Shown here piece by piece: positions 35,239-45,226 of a stretch of DNA of 64,000 bases. The translations under genes and the position numbers were made by a program. Below the pieces are notes generated by a model. That model had not been told where the DNA came from, made no database searches, and saw only the letters and a program-made list of their open reading frames with translations. Each line of letters opens with the position of its first letter. Within the stretch, counting starts at the first letter, position 1. Source of the DNA: Nostoc sp. FACHB-280 (lineage in GTDB: Bacteria; Cyanobacteriota; Cyanobacteriia; Cyanobacteriales; Nostocaceae); NCBI RefSeq assembly GCF_014697615.1, contig NZ_JACJSD010000003.1:62001-126000 (forward strand), read 5' to 3'.

Positions 35239-38200
35239 ATGGTTAACACTATGGTCAGCATACCTGGATATCAGGTTACAGAAGAACTCTACAATGGTTC
35301 CAGAACCTTGGTTTATCGAGGATATCGAGAGGCTGACTCATTAAAAGTAGTTATCAAACTGCTGAAAAATCCTTACCCCAGTTTTGGTGAACTGGTACAA
35401 TTTCACAATCAATACACCATCGCCACAAATCTCAACTCGCCCCTAATTATTCAAACCTATAGCCTGGAAGCTTACCAAAATGGCTATGTGTTGCTAATGG
35501 AAGACTTTGGTGGTATCTCCTTGAAAGAATGGGTAATCCAAAGATGGGAGTCAGGAATGGGAGACAATTCCCAATCTTTACAGGAATTTTTAGAGATAGC
35601 CATTGCCTTATGTAACACATTAGAAATACTGTACCGCGATCGCATAATCCATAAAGATATAAAGCCAAGTAACATATTAATTAATCGCGAAAGCCAACAA
35701 GTTAAATTAATCGACTTTAGTATCGCCTCATTACTGGCAAGAGAAACCCAAACCATCGTTAGCCCTAATGTTTTAGAAGGAACCCTAGCTTACATTTCCC
35801 CAGAACAAACAGGAAGAATGAACCGAGGCATTGACTACCGCACCGACTTCTATTCTTTAGGTATAACATTTTATGAATTACTCACAGGAGAACTACCATT
35901 TCCATCAAATGATGCAATGGAATTAGTACATTGTCATCTGGCCAAACAACCCCGACAAGTTCATCAAATTAACCCCAAAATTCCCCCCGTACTCTCAGAA
36001 ATCGTCAGCAAATTAATGGCGAAAAATGCCGAAGACAGATATCAAAGTGTCTTGGGAATCAAATATGATTTAGAAAAATGCTTGCGTCAATTAATAGAAA
36101 CTGCAATTATCGAAAGTTTTCCTATTGCTCAGAGAGATGTGTGCGATCGCTTCATCATTCCTGATAAACTCTATGGCAGAGAAGCCGAAGTCAATACACT
36201 CTTAGAAGCATTTGAACGAGTTAGCCAAGGCACAACCGAAATCATCTTGGTTTCCGGCTTTTCAGGAATTGGGAAAACCGCCGTCGTCAACGAAGTTCAT
36301 AAACCCATCGTCAAACAGCATGGTTACTTCATTAAAGGCAAATTCGACCAATTTAACCGCAACATTCCCTTCAGCGCCTTCGTCCAAGCCTTCCGCGATT
36401 TAATCGCGCAGTTATTAACAGAAAATGATATTCAAATTCAGCAATGGCAAAGCAAAATCCTATCAGCCATTGGTGACAATGGACAAGTAATTATTGATGT
36501 CATTCCCGAATTAGAACAAATTCTGGGCAAGCAACCACCAGTCACAGAACTCTCAGGTGTCACAGCCGAAAATCGATTTTATTTAATCTGGCAAAAATTC
36601 GTCAAAGTCTTTACCAATCAAGAACATCCCTTAGTATTATTTTTAGATGATTTGCAATGGGCTGATGCCGCATCATTAAAATTGATGCAGCTATTAATCA
36701 CCGAAAGCAAATATTTATTATTAATTGGTGCTTATCGAGATCATGAAGTTAGTCCCATACATCCATTGATGTTGACTTTGGGTGAACTAGAAAAAACCCA
36801 AACCACAATTCATCAACTTCATTTATTACCACTTAGTCAAGGGCAAGTTAATCAACTAGTGGCTGATACACTGAAATGTCCTGAAAATTTAGCTTGGACT
36901 CTATCACAACTAGTATCACAGAAAACTCACGGCAATCCCTTTTTTACGACACAGTTTCTCAAAGCCCTGCATCAAGATAAACTGATTCAATTTAACTATG
37001 ACTTGGGTGGTTGGGAATGCGACATCACAAAAGTCAGTCAACAAGCAGTAACAAATGATGTGGTCACATTCATGACTTTGCAGTTGCAAAGATTACCTTT
37101 ATCAACGCAATATGTATTACAGTTAGCCGCATTTATTGGGAATCAATTTGATTTGACAACGTTAGCCATTGTTGCCGAAACATCAGAAATTGAAGTAGCG
37201 GCGGATTTATGGAAAGCTTTACAGGAAGGGCTAATTTTACCGAATAATAATATTTATAAGTTTTATCAGAGAGATATTAATGATGAAGTAAGCATCAACA
37301 AGGAAACTCAAAATCATCAAATATTAGTTCAATATAGATTTTTACACGACCGCATCCAACAAGCAGCTTATTCATTAATTCCTCTGGAACAAAAACAAAA
37401 AACTCATTACCGCATTGGCAAATTACTGTTACAGAAAATTGCGCCTGCTACCAGACAAGAGCGGATTTTTGAACTGGTGAATCAATTAAATCATGGTATT
37501 GATTTGATTACTCTAGCTAGTGAACGGGAGGAACTCGCCCAACTCAATTTGATGGCTTGTCGCAAAGCTAAAGCCGCCACTGCTTATCAAGCGGCGCGGG
37601 AGTATGCCACGGTGGGATTATCTTTGTTATCTGCCCAGGCTTGGCAACTCCAATATGATATCACTCTCGCGTTCCATGAATTAGCTGCGGAGTTAGCTAT
37701 GCTTTGCGGTGATTTTGACACTATGGAACTGTTTGTGAATCAAGTGATTCACCAAGCCAAATCTTTACCAGAAAAGATCCAGGTTTACCGAATTAAAATT
37801 CAGTCTCTTGTCTCCCAGAATCAATTTAGCGCGGCTATTGCGATCGCTCAAACAATTTTGCAACAACTGGGCGTAACCTTAAAAGACACACCCACGCCAA
37901 CAGATATTCAACAAGAAATCCAAGCAATTAATCAACTGATTGGCGACAGAAAAACTGAAGATTTAGTTCATCTCCCATTGATGACTGATGCCACAAAATT
38001 GGCAATTGTACAAATTGCTGGTAGCATCATGCCCGTGGCTTACCTTTCTGGTTCTCCCTTGTTTCCCTTACTAATTTCTTTATCTGTGAAAACATCCATT
38101 CAGTATGGAAACACACCCTTTACAAGTTATATCTATTGCTCTTATAGTGTGCTGTTGTGTAATTTTTTGCAAGATATTGATACAGCCACAGAGTTTGGAC

Positions 38201-41031
38201 AATTAGCACTCCAACTCACCACCAAATTAGATGCGAAAGCCGCTAAACCGCAAGTATGTCTAATCCTAGGATTGTATATTCGCCAACGCAAATCTCACAT
38301 CCAAGAAAGTCTACCACTGTTGCGAGAAGGCTATAGCATAGCACTAGAAGTCGGCGAATTAGAATTTGCGGGACACAACGCCCATAATTTTTGCTTTTAC
38401 GCTTTTTGTTGCGGTCAGCCTCTCATTAATTTGGAACAGGAGACTCGCGCTTACTGCAATGGGTTGATGCAGCTTAACCAATTAACCACCGCTAATTATT
38501 GCCGCATTTATTGGCAAGCAATTTTAAATTTACTAGGGTTCGCAGAAAACCCGACAATTTTATCTGGGGAAGGCTTACTAGAAGATGAATTTGTTTCCTT
38601 ATTGCAGTCTGGGAATGATGGTTACGGATTATATATTTTCTCTTTGTATAAGTTGATGCTTTGTTTCTGGTTTGCAGACATAGAATCAGCCGAAAATTAT
38701 GCAATGGCAGTCAAAAGCTATTTCATGGCTGGCGCAGGACTAGCTAGTGAACCAGTTTTTTATTTTTATGATTCTCTCCTGGCTTTGGCACAGCAAGGGG
38801 AAACATCAGCAGCTTTAGAACGTGTGGAAGAAAATCAAACTAAACTGCAATATTGGGCGGATTATGCACCAATGAATCATCAGCATAAAGTTGATTTAAT
38901 CGCAGCAGAAAAATATCGAGTATTAGGCAAATTATACGAAGCTGGAGATTTTTACGATCGCGCTATTTCAGGAGCCAAAGTTAACGCTTACATCCAAGAA
39001 GAAGCTTTAGCTAACGAACTCGCAGCTAAATTTTACCTCAACTGGGGTAAAGAGAAAATTGCCACAGGTTATATGCAAGAAGCATACTACTGTTATGCTC
39101 GCTGGGGTGCAAAAGCCAAAGTCAACGACTTAGAAAAACATTATCCTCAACTGTTGCATTTAATTTTGCAACAACAAAAACATGATTTCAATTTGTTAGA
39201 AACTATTGCTACCCATAACGTTACTTTATCCACGCGTACTTCTAGCAGCAATAGCACCAGTTATTCCGAAATTTTGGATCTAACTTCTGTCATCAAAGCG
39301 GCGCAAGCAATTTCCAGCTCTTTAGAATTCAATGAATTAATTGCTAATTTAATACAAATTATTCTAGAAAACTCTGGTGCGAAAAAAGCGATATTGTTGC
39401 TGCCCCAAAATCATCATTGGCATGTACAAGCCATTGCTGTGATTGAGAATGGAAAATTACACAATATTCTGAAACCACAATTACTCGAAACTTGCCCAGA
39501 TATTCCCAAAAGAATTATCTATTATGTTAAAAATACCCAAAAAACACTGATGATTGAAAATTCCCAAACAGATATACCAGGGGTAATTGGGGAATATATG
39601 CTGAAACATCAACCCCAGAGTGTATTGTGTACACCGATATTACATCAAGGGCATTTAATTGGTTTGCTTTATTTAGAAAATAAGCTAACTGCTGGGGTAT
39701 TTACTCAAGAACGTGTACAAATTATTAAACTTCTGGCTTCCCAAGCAGCAATATCTCTAGAAAATGCCCAACTTTTCCAAAAAGCACAGCAGGCACTCCA
39801 AGATTCTTTGCTCAAACAATTCTCAATTGATCGGGCATCTGTTGGGATTTGGTGGGTTGAAGAAGATGCCAGCATTTTTTATGTAAATGATGCCGCTTGT
39901 CAAGATTTAGGATATCAGCAAGCAGAAATTATTGGGAAAAACATTTTTGATTTTGATGCTGGGTTCCCGCAAGAATTATGGGAAGAACATTGGCAATCAA
40001 TTTCTAAGAAAGGTTTTTGTGTATTTGAATCTTATCATCGGCACAAAGATGGCCATATTTTTCCTGTAGAAGTTACTGTTAACTATGTGGAATTTAATGG
40101 TAAAGCCTACAACTTTGCCTTTAGTAGAAATATTAGCGAACGCCAACAAGCCGAAGCTGCTATCAAACAAAAATCCCAAGAATTAGAAGCAGCATTGCAG
40201 AATTTACAACAAGCCCAATTACAAATGGTGCAAAGTGAAAAAATGTCGGCTTTGGGTAATTTAGTTGCCGGGGTTGCCCACGAAATGAATAATCCCTTGG
40301 GCTTTGTTGCTGCTAGTTTAAAACAAACTCAACCCACAATTGCCGAGATTTTTGAACATTTACGACTTTATCAAGCCATGTTACCGCATCCCAGTGAAGA
40401 AATCCAAGAACATGCGGAAGAAATTGATTTGGATTACAGCTTAGAAGACTTACCAAAAGTAATTGATGCAATGATTTTAGCTTGCGATCGCCTGAAAAAT
40501 ATCAGCACTAGTCTTCGCACTTTCTCCCGTGCTGATCAAGATTATAAAGTCAGTTTTAATATCCATGAAGGTATTGACAGCACAATCTTAATTCTGCGCC
40601 ATCGTCTCAAAGCTAACGAAAAACGTCCGGCTATAGAAGTTATCACAGATTATGGCAATATACCCACAATTGATTGCTTTCCTGGGCAATTAAATCAGGT
40701 ATTTATGAATATTCTGGCGAACGCTATTGATGCTTTAGAAGAAGTGAAAATTGATAAAAATCAGGTAATTAGACATCAGATTTCAATTCAAACATCTCTG
40801 ATAAATCAATATGTCGAAATTAAAATTGCTGATAACGGCATTGGGATGAATGCAGAAGTCAAGCAAAAAATATTTGACAACTTATTTACTACTAAAAATG
40901 TAGGTAAAGGCACAGGTTTAGGGCTGGCGATCGCTCGTCAGATTATTGTCGAAAAACATGGCGGTTCTATTAAATGCAATTCCTCACCAGGGCAAGGTAC
41001 AGAATTTGTGATTTTAATTCCAATTAGCTAA
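35239..41031 (+). CDS. Giant hybrid kinase 4: Ser/Thr kinase-AAA ATPase-GAF-PAS-histidine kinase (HstK type)
   Basis: A 1930-residue paralogue with the full domain set. Ser/Thr kinase (about 5-290) with IIHKDIKPSNILI and LIDFSIASLLARE; Walker A GFSGIGKTA near 337; Walker B LVLFLDDLQWAD; helical sensor region; GAF (about 1350-1510; LLYLENKLTAGVF); PAS (about 1530-1640; RASVGIWWVEEDASIFYVND); H-box GVAHEMNNPLGF near 1678; G-box GKGTGLGLAIARQ. The start may be Met1 or Met5 (MVSIPGYQV). A 1.19-kb identical tract and further near-identical blocks tie it to kinase 3, but its GAF-PAS part is closer to kinase 1 in layout. The multi-PAS kinase follows after 5 bp. Confidence 0.95.
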   Translation: MVNTMVSIPGYQVTEELYNGSRTLVYRGYREADSLKVVIKLLKNPYPSFGELVQFHNQYTIATNLNSPLIIQTYSLEAYQNGYVLLMEDFGGISLKEWVIQRWESGMGDNSQSLQEFLEIAIALCNTLEILYRDRIIHKDIKPSNILINRESQQVKLIDFSIASLLARETQTIVSPNVLEGTLAYISPEQTGRMNRGIDYRTDFYSLGITFYELLTGELPFPSNDAMELVHCHLAKQPRQVHQINPKIPPVLSEIVSKLMAKNAEDRYQSVLGIKYDLEKCLRQLIETAIIESFPIAQRDVCDRFIIPDKLYGREAEVNTLLEAFERVSQGTTEIILVSGFSGIGKTAVVNEVHKPIVKQHGYFIKGKFDQFNRNIPFSAFVQAFRDLIAQLLTENDIQIQQWQSKILSAIGDNGQVIIDVIPELEQILGKQPPVTELSGVTAENRFYLIWQKFVKVFTNQEHPLVLFLDDLQWADAASLKLMQLLITESKYLLLIGAYRDHEVSPIHPLMLTLGELEKTQTTIHQLHLLPLSQGQVNQLVADTLKCPENLAWTLSQLVSQKTHGNPFFTTQFLKALHQDKLIQFNYDLGGWECDITKVSQQAVTNDVVTFMTLQLQRLPLSTQYVLQLAAFIGNQFDLTTLAIVAETSEIEVAADLWKALQEGLILPNNNIYKFYQRDINDEVSINKETQNHQILVQYRFLHDRIQQAAYSLIPLEQKQKTHYRIGKLLLQKIAPATRQERIFELVNQLNHGIDLITLASEREELAQLNLMACRKAKAATAYQAAREYATVGLSLLSAQAWQLQYDITLAFHELAAELAMLCGDFDTMELFVNQVIHQAKSLPEKIQVYRIKIQSLVSQNQFSAAIAIAQTILQQLGVTLKDTPTPTDIQQEIQAINQLIGDRKTEDLVHLPLMTDATKLAIVQIAGSIMPVAYLSGSPLFPLLISLSVKTSIQYGNTPFTSYIYCSYSVLLCNFLQDIDTATEFGQLALQLTTKLDAKAAKPQVCLILGLYIRQRKSHIQESLPLLREGYSIALEVGELEFAGHNAHNFCFYAFCCGQPLINLEQETRAYCNGLMQLNQLTTANYCRIYWQAILNLLGFAENPTILSGEGLLEDEFVSLLQSGNDGYGLYIFSLYKLMLCFWFADIESAENYAMAVKSYFMAGAGLASEPVFYFYDSLLALAQQGETSAALERVEENQTKLQYWADYAPMNHQHKVDLIAAEKYRVLGKLYEAGDFYDRAISGAKVNAYIQEEALANELAAKFYLNWGKEKIATGYMQEAYYCYARWGAKAKVNDLEKHYPQLLHLILQQQKHDFNLLETIATHNVTLSTRTSSSNSTSYSEILDLTSVIKAAQAISSSLEFNELIANLIQIILENSGAKKAILLLPQNHHWHVQAIAVIENGKLHNILKPQLLETCPDIPKRIIYYVKNTQKTLMIENSQTDIPGVIGEYMLKHQPQSVLCTPILHQGHLIGLLYLENKLTAGVFTQERVQIIKLLASQAAISLENAQLFQKAQQALQDSLLKQFSIDRASVGIWWVEEDASIFYVNDAACQDLGYQQAEIIGKNIFDFDAGFPQELWEEHWQSISKKGFCVFESYHRHKDGHIFPVEVTVNYVEFNGKAYNFAFSRNISERQQAEAAIKQKSQELEAALQNLQQAQLQMVQSEKMSALGNLVAGVAHEMNNPLGFVAASLKQTQPTIAEIFEHLRLYQAMLPHPSEEIQEHAEEIDLDYSLEDLPKVIDAMILACDRLKNISTSLRTFSRADQDYKVSFNIHEGIDSTILILRHRLKANEKRPAIEVITDYGNIPTIDCFPGQLNQVFMNILANAIDALEEVKIDKNQVIRHQISIQTSLINQYVEIKIADNGIGMNAEVKQKIFDNLFTTKNVGKGTGLGLAIARQIIVEKHGGSIKCNSSPGQGTEFVILIPIS

Positions 41032-41036
41032 TAAAT

Positions 41037-43559
41037 ATGAATAATATATCCATGCAAAAAGAAATTACTTTAATGCGTCAACAAAATGCTGATTTACAAC
41101 AACAGTTAGCAAAATTGACTATTGAATCTAATACCAGAATTGCTCAGTTAGAAAAGGAACTGCAAGATACTCAACAACTGTTACAAAACTACCAGCAAGC
41201 CGAAATAGAACTCAAAGCTGAACAAGCCGAATTACTCGCCTTGTTTAACGCTATCCAAGATGTAATTATTGTTGTTGATGCCGAATGTAGATACTTAAAA
41301 ATTGCTCCTAGTTGTGCGCCATTACTGTATAAACCTCCTACAGAAATTATTGGTAAAACTGCCTATGAAGTTTTACCTACCCACCTAGCTGATCTTTTTG
41401 TGGGATGTATTCAACAAGTACTTAAAACAAAGAAAAATACCAAAATCGAATACAGCTTGCCCATTGGTGATCAAGAAATTTGGTTTGAGGCAAATATTGC
41501 ACCAATGACCAATAATACTGTTGTTTGGGTAGCGAGAGATATTAGCGATCGCAAAAAAACTGAAGCCGCCTTATTGGAAAATGAAACAAAATATCGCAAC
41601 TTGGTAGAAAATATCAGCGATCTCATATTTTCCATGTCATTGGCAGGTACTTTTATTTATGCCTCACCCCAGTACAAAAATATTTTAGGATGGGAACCCT
41701 CAGAATTACTGGGTCAACCTTTTGCGCCACTATTGCATCCTGATGATTTACTCTTAGCTCAGAAAAGCGTAGAAGAAATGATAGCAACCAATGGTCAGCG
41801 CACCCAAATAGAGTTTCGTCATCAGTGCAAAGATGGTAGCTGGCGCTGGATGAGGTCGATAACTTCTCCGATGCTCAATTCTGACGGTCAAATTATTGGT
41901 TTTCATGGTGTTCTCAGCGATATTAGCGATCGCAAAGCAACGGAGGCAGCTTTACGTCAACAAGAAGCCCAGTATCGCAGTATTTTTGAGGCTGTTAGTG
42001 ATGGCCTTAGTGTTCTTGATTTAGATACTGGTAAAATTGTCGCTGCTAATCCGGCTTTCTGTCAGATACACGGTTACACTCAAGAAGAATTTTTCTACTT
42101 AGATCCTACCGATTTTGTTCATCCCAGTTGTTTTGAGAAGTTTGGGGAGTTTATCAATGTCATTAAAATGGGAGGCGAATATCACACTCAGGCGGTAGAT
42201 ATCCGCAAAGATGGTACTTGTTTTGATATCGAAGTTACAGGTAAACTCTTGAACTACAATGGCAAACCCCATGCACTTTCGGTAGTGCGTGATATTAGCC
42301 AGCGTAAACAAGCTGAAAAAGAGCAACGCAGATTAACCACCATCCTAGAAGCAACCACAGACATCATTGGTATAGCTGATGTCAACGGAAATAATTGCTA
42401 TCTTAACCAGGCAGGGCAGAAAATGTTGGGTATTCCCGCTTCCGAAACTGATAAGTTTCATATTAGCGAGGTGATAGAACCCTCGATGTTAGACAAATTT
42501 CAGACAGAAAGCCTACCAACTCTACTTGAGAAGGGTATTTGGTCGGGAGAGTCTAAGTTACTTAGTCGGAGTGGCGAAGAAGTTCCCATTTCTCAGGTAA
42601 TGATTGCCCATAAGAATGAACAGGGAGAAATAGAATTTTTATCAACCATCGCCCGTGATATTCGCGATCGCCTCCAAATCGAAGCCCAACTGCGACAACA
42701 AGCCGAAGATTTAGCCCAAACTCTAAAAGAACTGCAACGCACCCAAGCACAAATGGTTCAAGCAGAAAAAATGTCTAGTTTGGGACAATTAGTTGCGGGA
42801 GTTGCTCATGAAATCAATAACCCTGTAAATTTTATTCACGGTAATCTCACCCATTTAGAGGAACATACTGAAGATTTATTACAGGTAGTTAATTTATACC
42901 AAGCGATGAATCTGCCAGAATTTGAAACGTTGTCGGAAGAAATTGACTTAGATTACATTCAGCAAGACTTACCCAAAATCTTGCAATCCATGAAAATCGG
43001 CACTCAACGCATCCGTCAAATTGTCTTATCTCTACGTAACTTCTCCCGTATGGATGAAGCCGAATTTAAAGAAGTCGATATTCACGAAGGTGTAGATAGT
43101 ACTTTAATGATTTTGCAACATCGTCTCAAGGAAAAGCCACAGTTTCCTGAAATTCAAGTTATTAGAGATTATGGTTCTTTACCTTTAGTAGAATGCTACG
43201 CCGGACAACTCAATCAGGTGTTGATGAATATTCTCACAAATGCCATTGATGCTTTAGAAATGGCAACGAGGAAAGAAGAACTACCAACTATTACAATTCG
43301 GACTGCGGTGATTGATGCTAACTGGGTAACAATTGCGATCGCTGACAATGGAATGGGGATGTCTGAACAAATTCAAAAACAAATTTTCAATCCCTTCTTT
43401 ACCACCAAGCCCGTTGGTAAAGGAACTGGGATGGGCATGTCAATTAGTTATCAAATCATTACGGAAAAACACGCAGGCAAATTGGAGTGTTACTCCCAAC
43501 CAGGACAAGGAACAGAGTTTGTAATCACCATTCCCATTTGCCAACCAATCATGGCTTAA
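41037..43559 (+). CDS. Multi-PAS sensor histidine kinase
   Basis: An 840-residue cytoplasmic histidine kinase. An N-terminal coiled coil (about 5-65, Gln-rich) leads into four PAS segments at about 65-170, 185-305, 310-430 and 435-550, each ending near a DISDRK- or DIRDR-type junction (WVARDISDRKKTEAAL; GVLSDISDRKATEAAL; SVVRDISQRKQAEKEQ; STIARDIRDRLQIEAQ). The histidine kinase core has H-box GVAHEINNPVNF near 588, N-box NILTNAIDALE, and G-boxes IADNGMGM and GKGTGMGMSIS. All catalytic motifs are intact. It starts 5 bp after kinase 4, so the two are almost certainly one transcript. Signal and partner regulator are unknown. Confidence 0.95.
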   Translation: MNNISMQKEITLMRQQNADLQQQLAKLTIESNTRIAQLEKELQDTQQLLQNYQQAEIELKAEQAELLALFNAIQDVIIVVDAECRYLKIAPSCAPLLYKPPTEIIGKTAYEVLPTHLADLFVGCIQQVLKTKKNTKIEYSLPIGDQEIWFEANIAPMTNNTVVWVARDISDRKKTEAALLENETKYRNLVENISDLIFSMSLAGTFIYASPQYKNILGWEPSELLGQPFAPLLHPDDLLLAQKSVEEMIATNGQRTQIEFRHQCKDGSWRWMRSITSPMLNSDGQIIGFHGVLSDISDRKATEAALRQQEAQYRSIFEAVSDGLSVLDLDTGKIVAANPAFCQIHGYTQEEFFYLDPTDFVHPSCFEKFGEFINVIKMGGEYHTQAVDIRKDGTCFDIEVTGKLLNYNGKPHALSVVRDISQRKQAEKEQRRLTTILEATTDIIGIADVNGNNCYLNQAGQKMLGIPASETDKFHISEVIEPSMLDKFQTESLPTLLEKGIWSGESKLLSRSGEEVPISQVMIAHKNEQGEIEFLSTIARDIRDRLQIEAQLRQQAEDLAQTLKELQRTQAQMVQAEKMSSLGQLVAGVAHEINNPVNFIHGNLTHLEEHTEDLLQVVNLYQAMNLPEFETLSEEIDLDYIQQDLPKILQSMKIGTQRIRQIVLSLRNFSRMDEAEFKEVDIHEGVDSTLMILQHRLKEKPQFPEIQVIRDYGSLPLVECYAGQLNQVLMNILTNAIDALEMATRKEELPTITIRTAVIDANWVTIAIADNGMGMSEQIQKQIFNPFFTTKPVGKGTGMGMSISYQIITEKHAGKLECYSQPGQGTEFVITIPICQPIMA

Positions 43560-43570
43560 TTGATTGTATA

Positions 43571-43620
43571 AACATCTCTCTCCCTTGTCTCCCTTGTCCA
43601 CCTTGTCCCCCACGTCTCTT
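43571..43620. repeat. Short tandem repeat (CCCTTGTC type)
   Basis: Tandem pyrimidine-rich units CTCCCTTGTC/CACCTTGTCC just after the multi-PAS kinase. This is the reverse-orientation counterpart of the repeat at 13080-13125. It lies in the 168-bp gap before the DUF2256 gene. Confidence 0.7.
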
Positions 43621-43727
43621 TTATTCACACAGCAACATCACCTCCAGCCTCCCGCCTTTTTCGCAAACTGGTTATAATTATTTTTCGTCTCTCTCAGAAA
43701 TCAACTTAATATTTTTACAGTATTTAT

Positions 43728-43886
43728 ATGGGGCGCTATCGTTCTAAATCTGACCTACCTACAAAAATCTGCCCTGTATGTCAACGTCCCTTCACTTGGC
43801 GGAAAAAGTGGCAAGATTGCTGGGATGAAGTGAAATATTGCTCAGAACGTTGTCGCCGTCGCCGTTCTGAAGCAAAAACAGAGTAA
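43728..43886 (+). CDS. DUF2256 domain mini-protein
   Basis: A 52-residue, very basic protein with four paired cysteines. It starts MGRYRSKSDLPTK, then ICPVCQRPFTWRKKW, and ends YCSERCRRRRSEAKTE. The CPVC...YCSERC spacing and the WRKKW core are those of DUF2256, a small zinc-ribbon-like family often found near cryptochrome or photolyase genes; no such gene is adjacent. A single ATG fits. The function of the family is unknown. Confidence 0.9.
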   Translation: MGRYRSKSDLPTKICPVCQRPFTWRKKWQDCWDEVKYCSERCRRRRSEAKTE

Positions 43887-43961
43887 GGGGATGAAAAAAC
43901 TCCTTTCTCAGAGTAAATCTCTGTAAGCTTGCACTCAATAATTATTTGTGTCTGACTTGGC

Positions 43962-44025
43962 GCTCTTGGCGTTCTTGGCGGTTCGTAAAAAAATTAAGTG
44001 CATCTTCATGGAGAATTGGTATCAG
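43962..44025 (-). repeat. Dispersed repeat, family 2 (copy b)
   Basis: On the minus strand this begins GATACCAATTCTCCATGAAG, followed by ATGCACTTAATTT and GAACCGCCAAGAACGCC. It matches 23390-23450 on the plus strand with scattered differences. It sits between the DUF2256 gene and the isoaspartyl peptidase gene. Confidence 0.65.
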
Positions 44026-44084
44026 TCCAAATTCCTAGTAAAATCAACTGCAATTGAGACGCAAATAGCGCAATAAATTTATAA

Positions 44085-45041
44085 ATGCAGGTAAAGGTGC
44101 AACCAAAATTAATTATTCATGGAGGGGCTGGTAGTTCTCTCCACGGCAAAGGAGGATTAGAGGCTGTACGTCGATCGCTCCATGCAGTCATTGAAGATGT
44201 TTATGCTTTATTATTATCAGGAACAAACGCTGCCGCAGCAGTACTGCGGGGTTGCCAATTATTAGAAGATGACCCCCGATTTAATGCGGGTACTGGTTCG
44301 GTATTGCAATCTGATGGTCAAATTCGGATGAGTGCTGCCTTAATGGATGGGATCTCCGGGCGGTTTAGCGGTGTGATTAATGTCTCACGGGTGAAAAACC
44401 CCATCGAGTTAGCCTATTTTTTACAAAACTCCCCTGACCGCGTACTTTCAGATTACGGTTCGGCGGAATTAGCCCGCGAGTTACAAGTTCCCAGTTACAA
44501 TGCCTTAACTGACTTACGCTTACAAGAATGGATTCAAGAACGGCAAGATAATTTTAAAAGAACAATGGCTGGGGTGGTAGCAGAGCCAGAGTTATTAGAA
44601 ACCAGCAATGCCGGACGTGGGACAATTGGCGTAGTTGCTTTAGATGCTCATGGTGGACTAGCCGTCGGCACATCCACCGGGGGTAAAGGCTTTGAACGCA
44701 TTGGTCGAGTCAGTGATTCAGCCATGCCGGCGGGGAATTATGCAACTGGTCATGCGGCTGTTAGCTGTACTGGCATTGGCGAAGATATTATCGATGAATG
44801 TTTAGCTCCCAGAATTGTAGTGCGGGTAACTGATGGGATGACCCTCAAAGATGCCATGCAACGCTCTTTTGCTGAAGCCCACGAACATCAAAGAGACTTA
44901 GGTGCGATCGCTTTAGATGCCAGTGGTGCGATCGCTTGGGGTAAAACTAGCCAAGTTTTACTCGCCGCCTATCACAACGGTGAAAAAATTGGCGACACTT
45001 TAGAAATGGCAGATGGTACGCAAGTCGGCTGTATTTCCTAG
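44085..45041 (+). CDS. iaaA: Isoaspartyl peptidase / plant-type L-asparaginase
   Basis: A 318-residue Ntn-hydrolase precursor that cleaves itself into two subunits and then hydrolyses isoaspartyl dipeptides and L-asparagine. The N terminus KLIIHGGAGSS is diagnostic. The autocleavage site is G-T in GRGTIGVVALD (about residues 176-186); the new N-terminal Thr is the nucleophile. STGGKGFERIGRVSDSAMP and YATGHAAVSCTGIGEDII follow as in the family. It may serve turnover of damaged proteins, or degradation of cyanophycin-derived beta-Asp-Arg dipeptides, as shown for this enzyme class in cyanobacteria. It stands alone, flanked by dispersed repeats on both sides. Confidence 0.95.
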   Translation: MQVKVQPKLIIHGGAGSSLHGKGGLEAVRRSLHAVIEDVYALLLSGTNAAAAVLRGCQLLEDDPRFNAGTGSVLQSDGQIRMSAALMDGISGRFSGVINVSRVKNPIELAYFLQNSPDRVLSDYGSAELARELQVPSYNALTDLRLQEWIQERQDNFKRTMAGVVAEPELLETSNAGRGTIGVVALDAHGGLAVGTSTGGKGFERIGRVSDSAMPAGNYATGHAAVSCTGIGEDIIDECLAPRIVVRVTDGMTLKDAMQRSFAEAHEHQRDLGAIALDASGAIAWGKTSQVLLAAYHNGEKIGDTLEMADGTQVGCIS

Positions 45042-45046
45042 TGCTG

Positions 45047-45170
45047 ACAGGACTTACGCACCAAAATTGTCTGTAGGGATTGGGTGCGGGGGTGAAAGGG
45101 TATGGGGCGTAAGGGTTTTAAATGCTTACACCCTTACACCCTCATACCCCTGCACCCTGTTCTAAAACCG
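45047..45170 (+). repeat. Dispersed repeat, family 1 (copy b)
   Basis: Begins GACAGGACTTACGCACCAAA and continues with GTGAAAGGGTATGGGGCGTA and repeated ACACCCTTACACCC units. It is the counterpart of the minus-strand copy at 1785-1966. It lies in the 185-bp gap between the convergent iaaA and glmU genes. Confidence 0.7.
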
Positions 45171-45226
45171 TTTGAGTTGTAGTTAGATAAGTTGATACAG
45201 CCTTTATAGCTCAAAACTTTTCCTAC

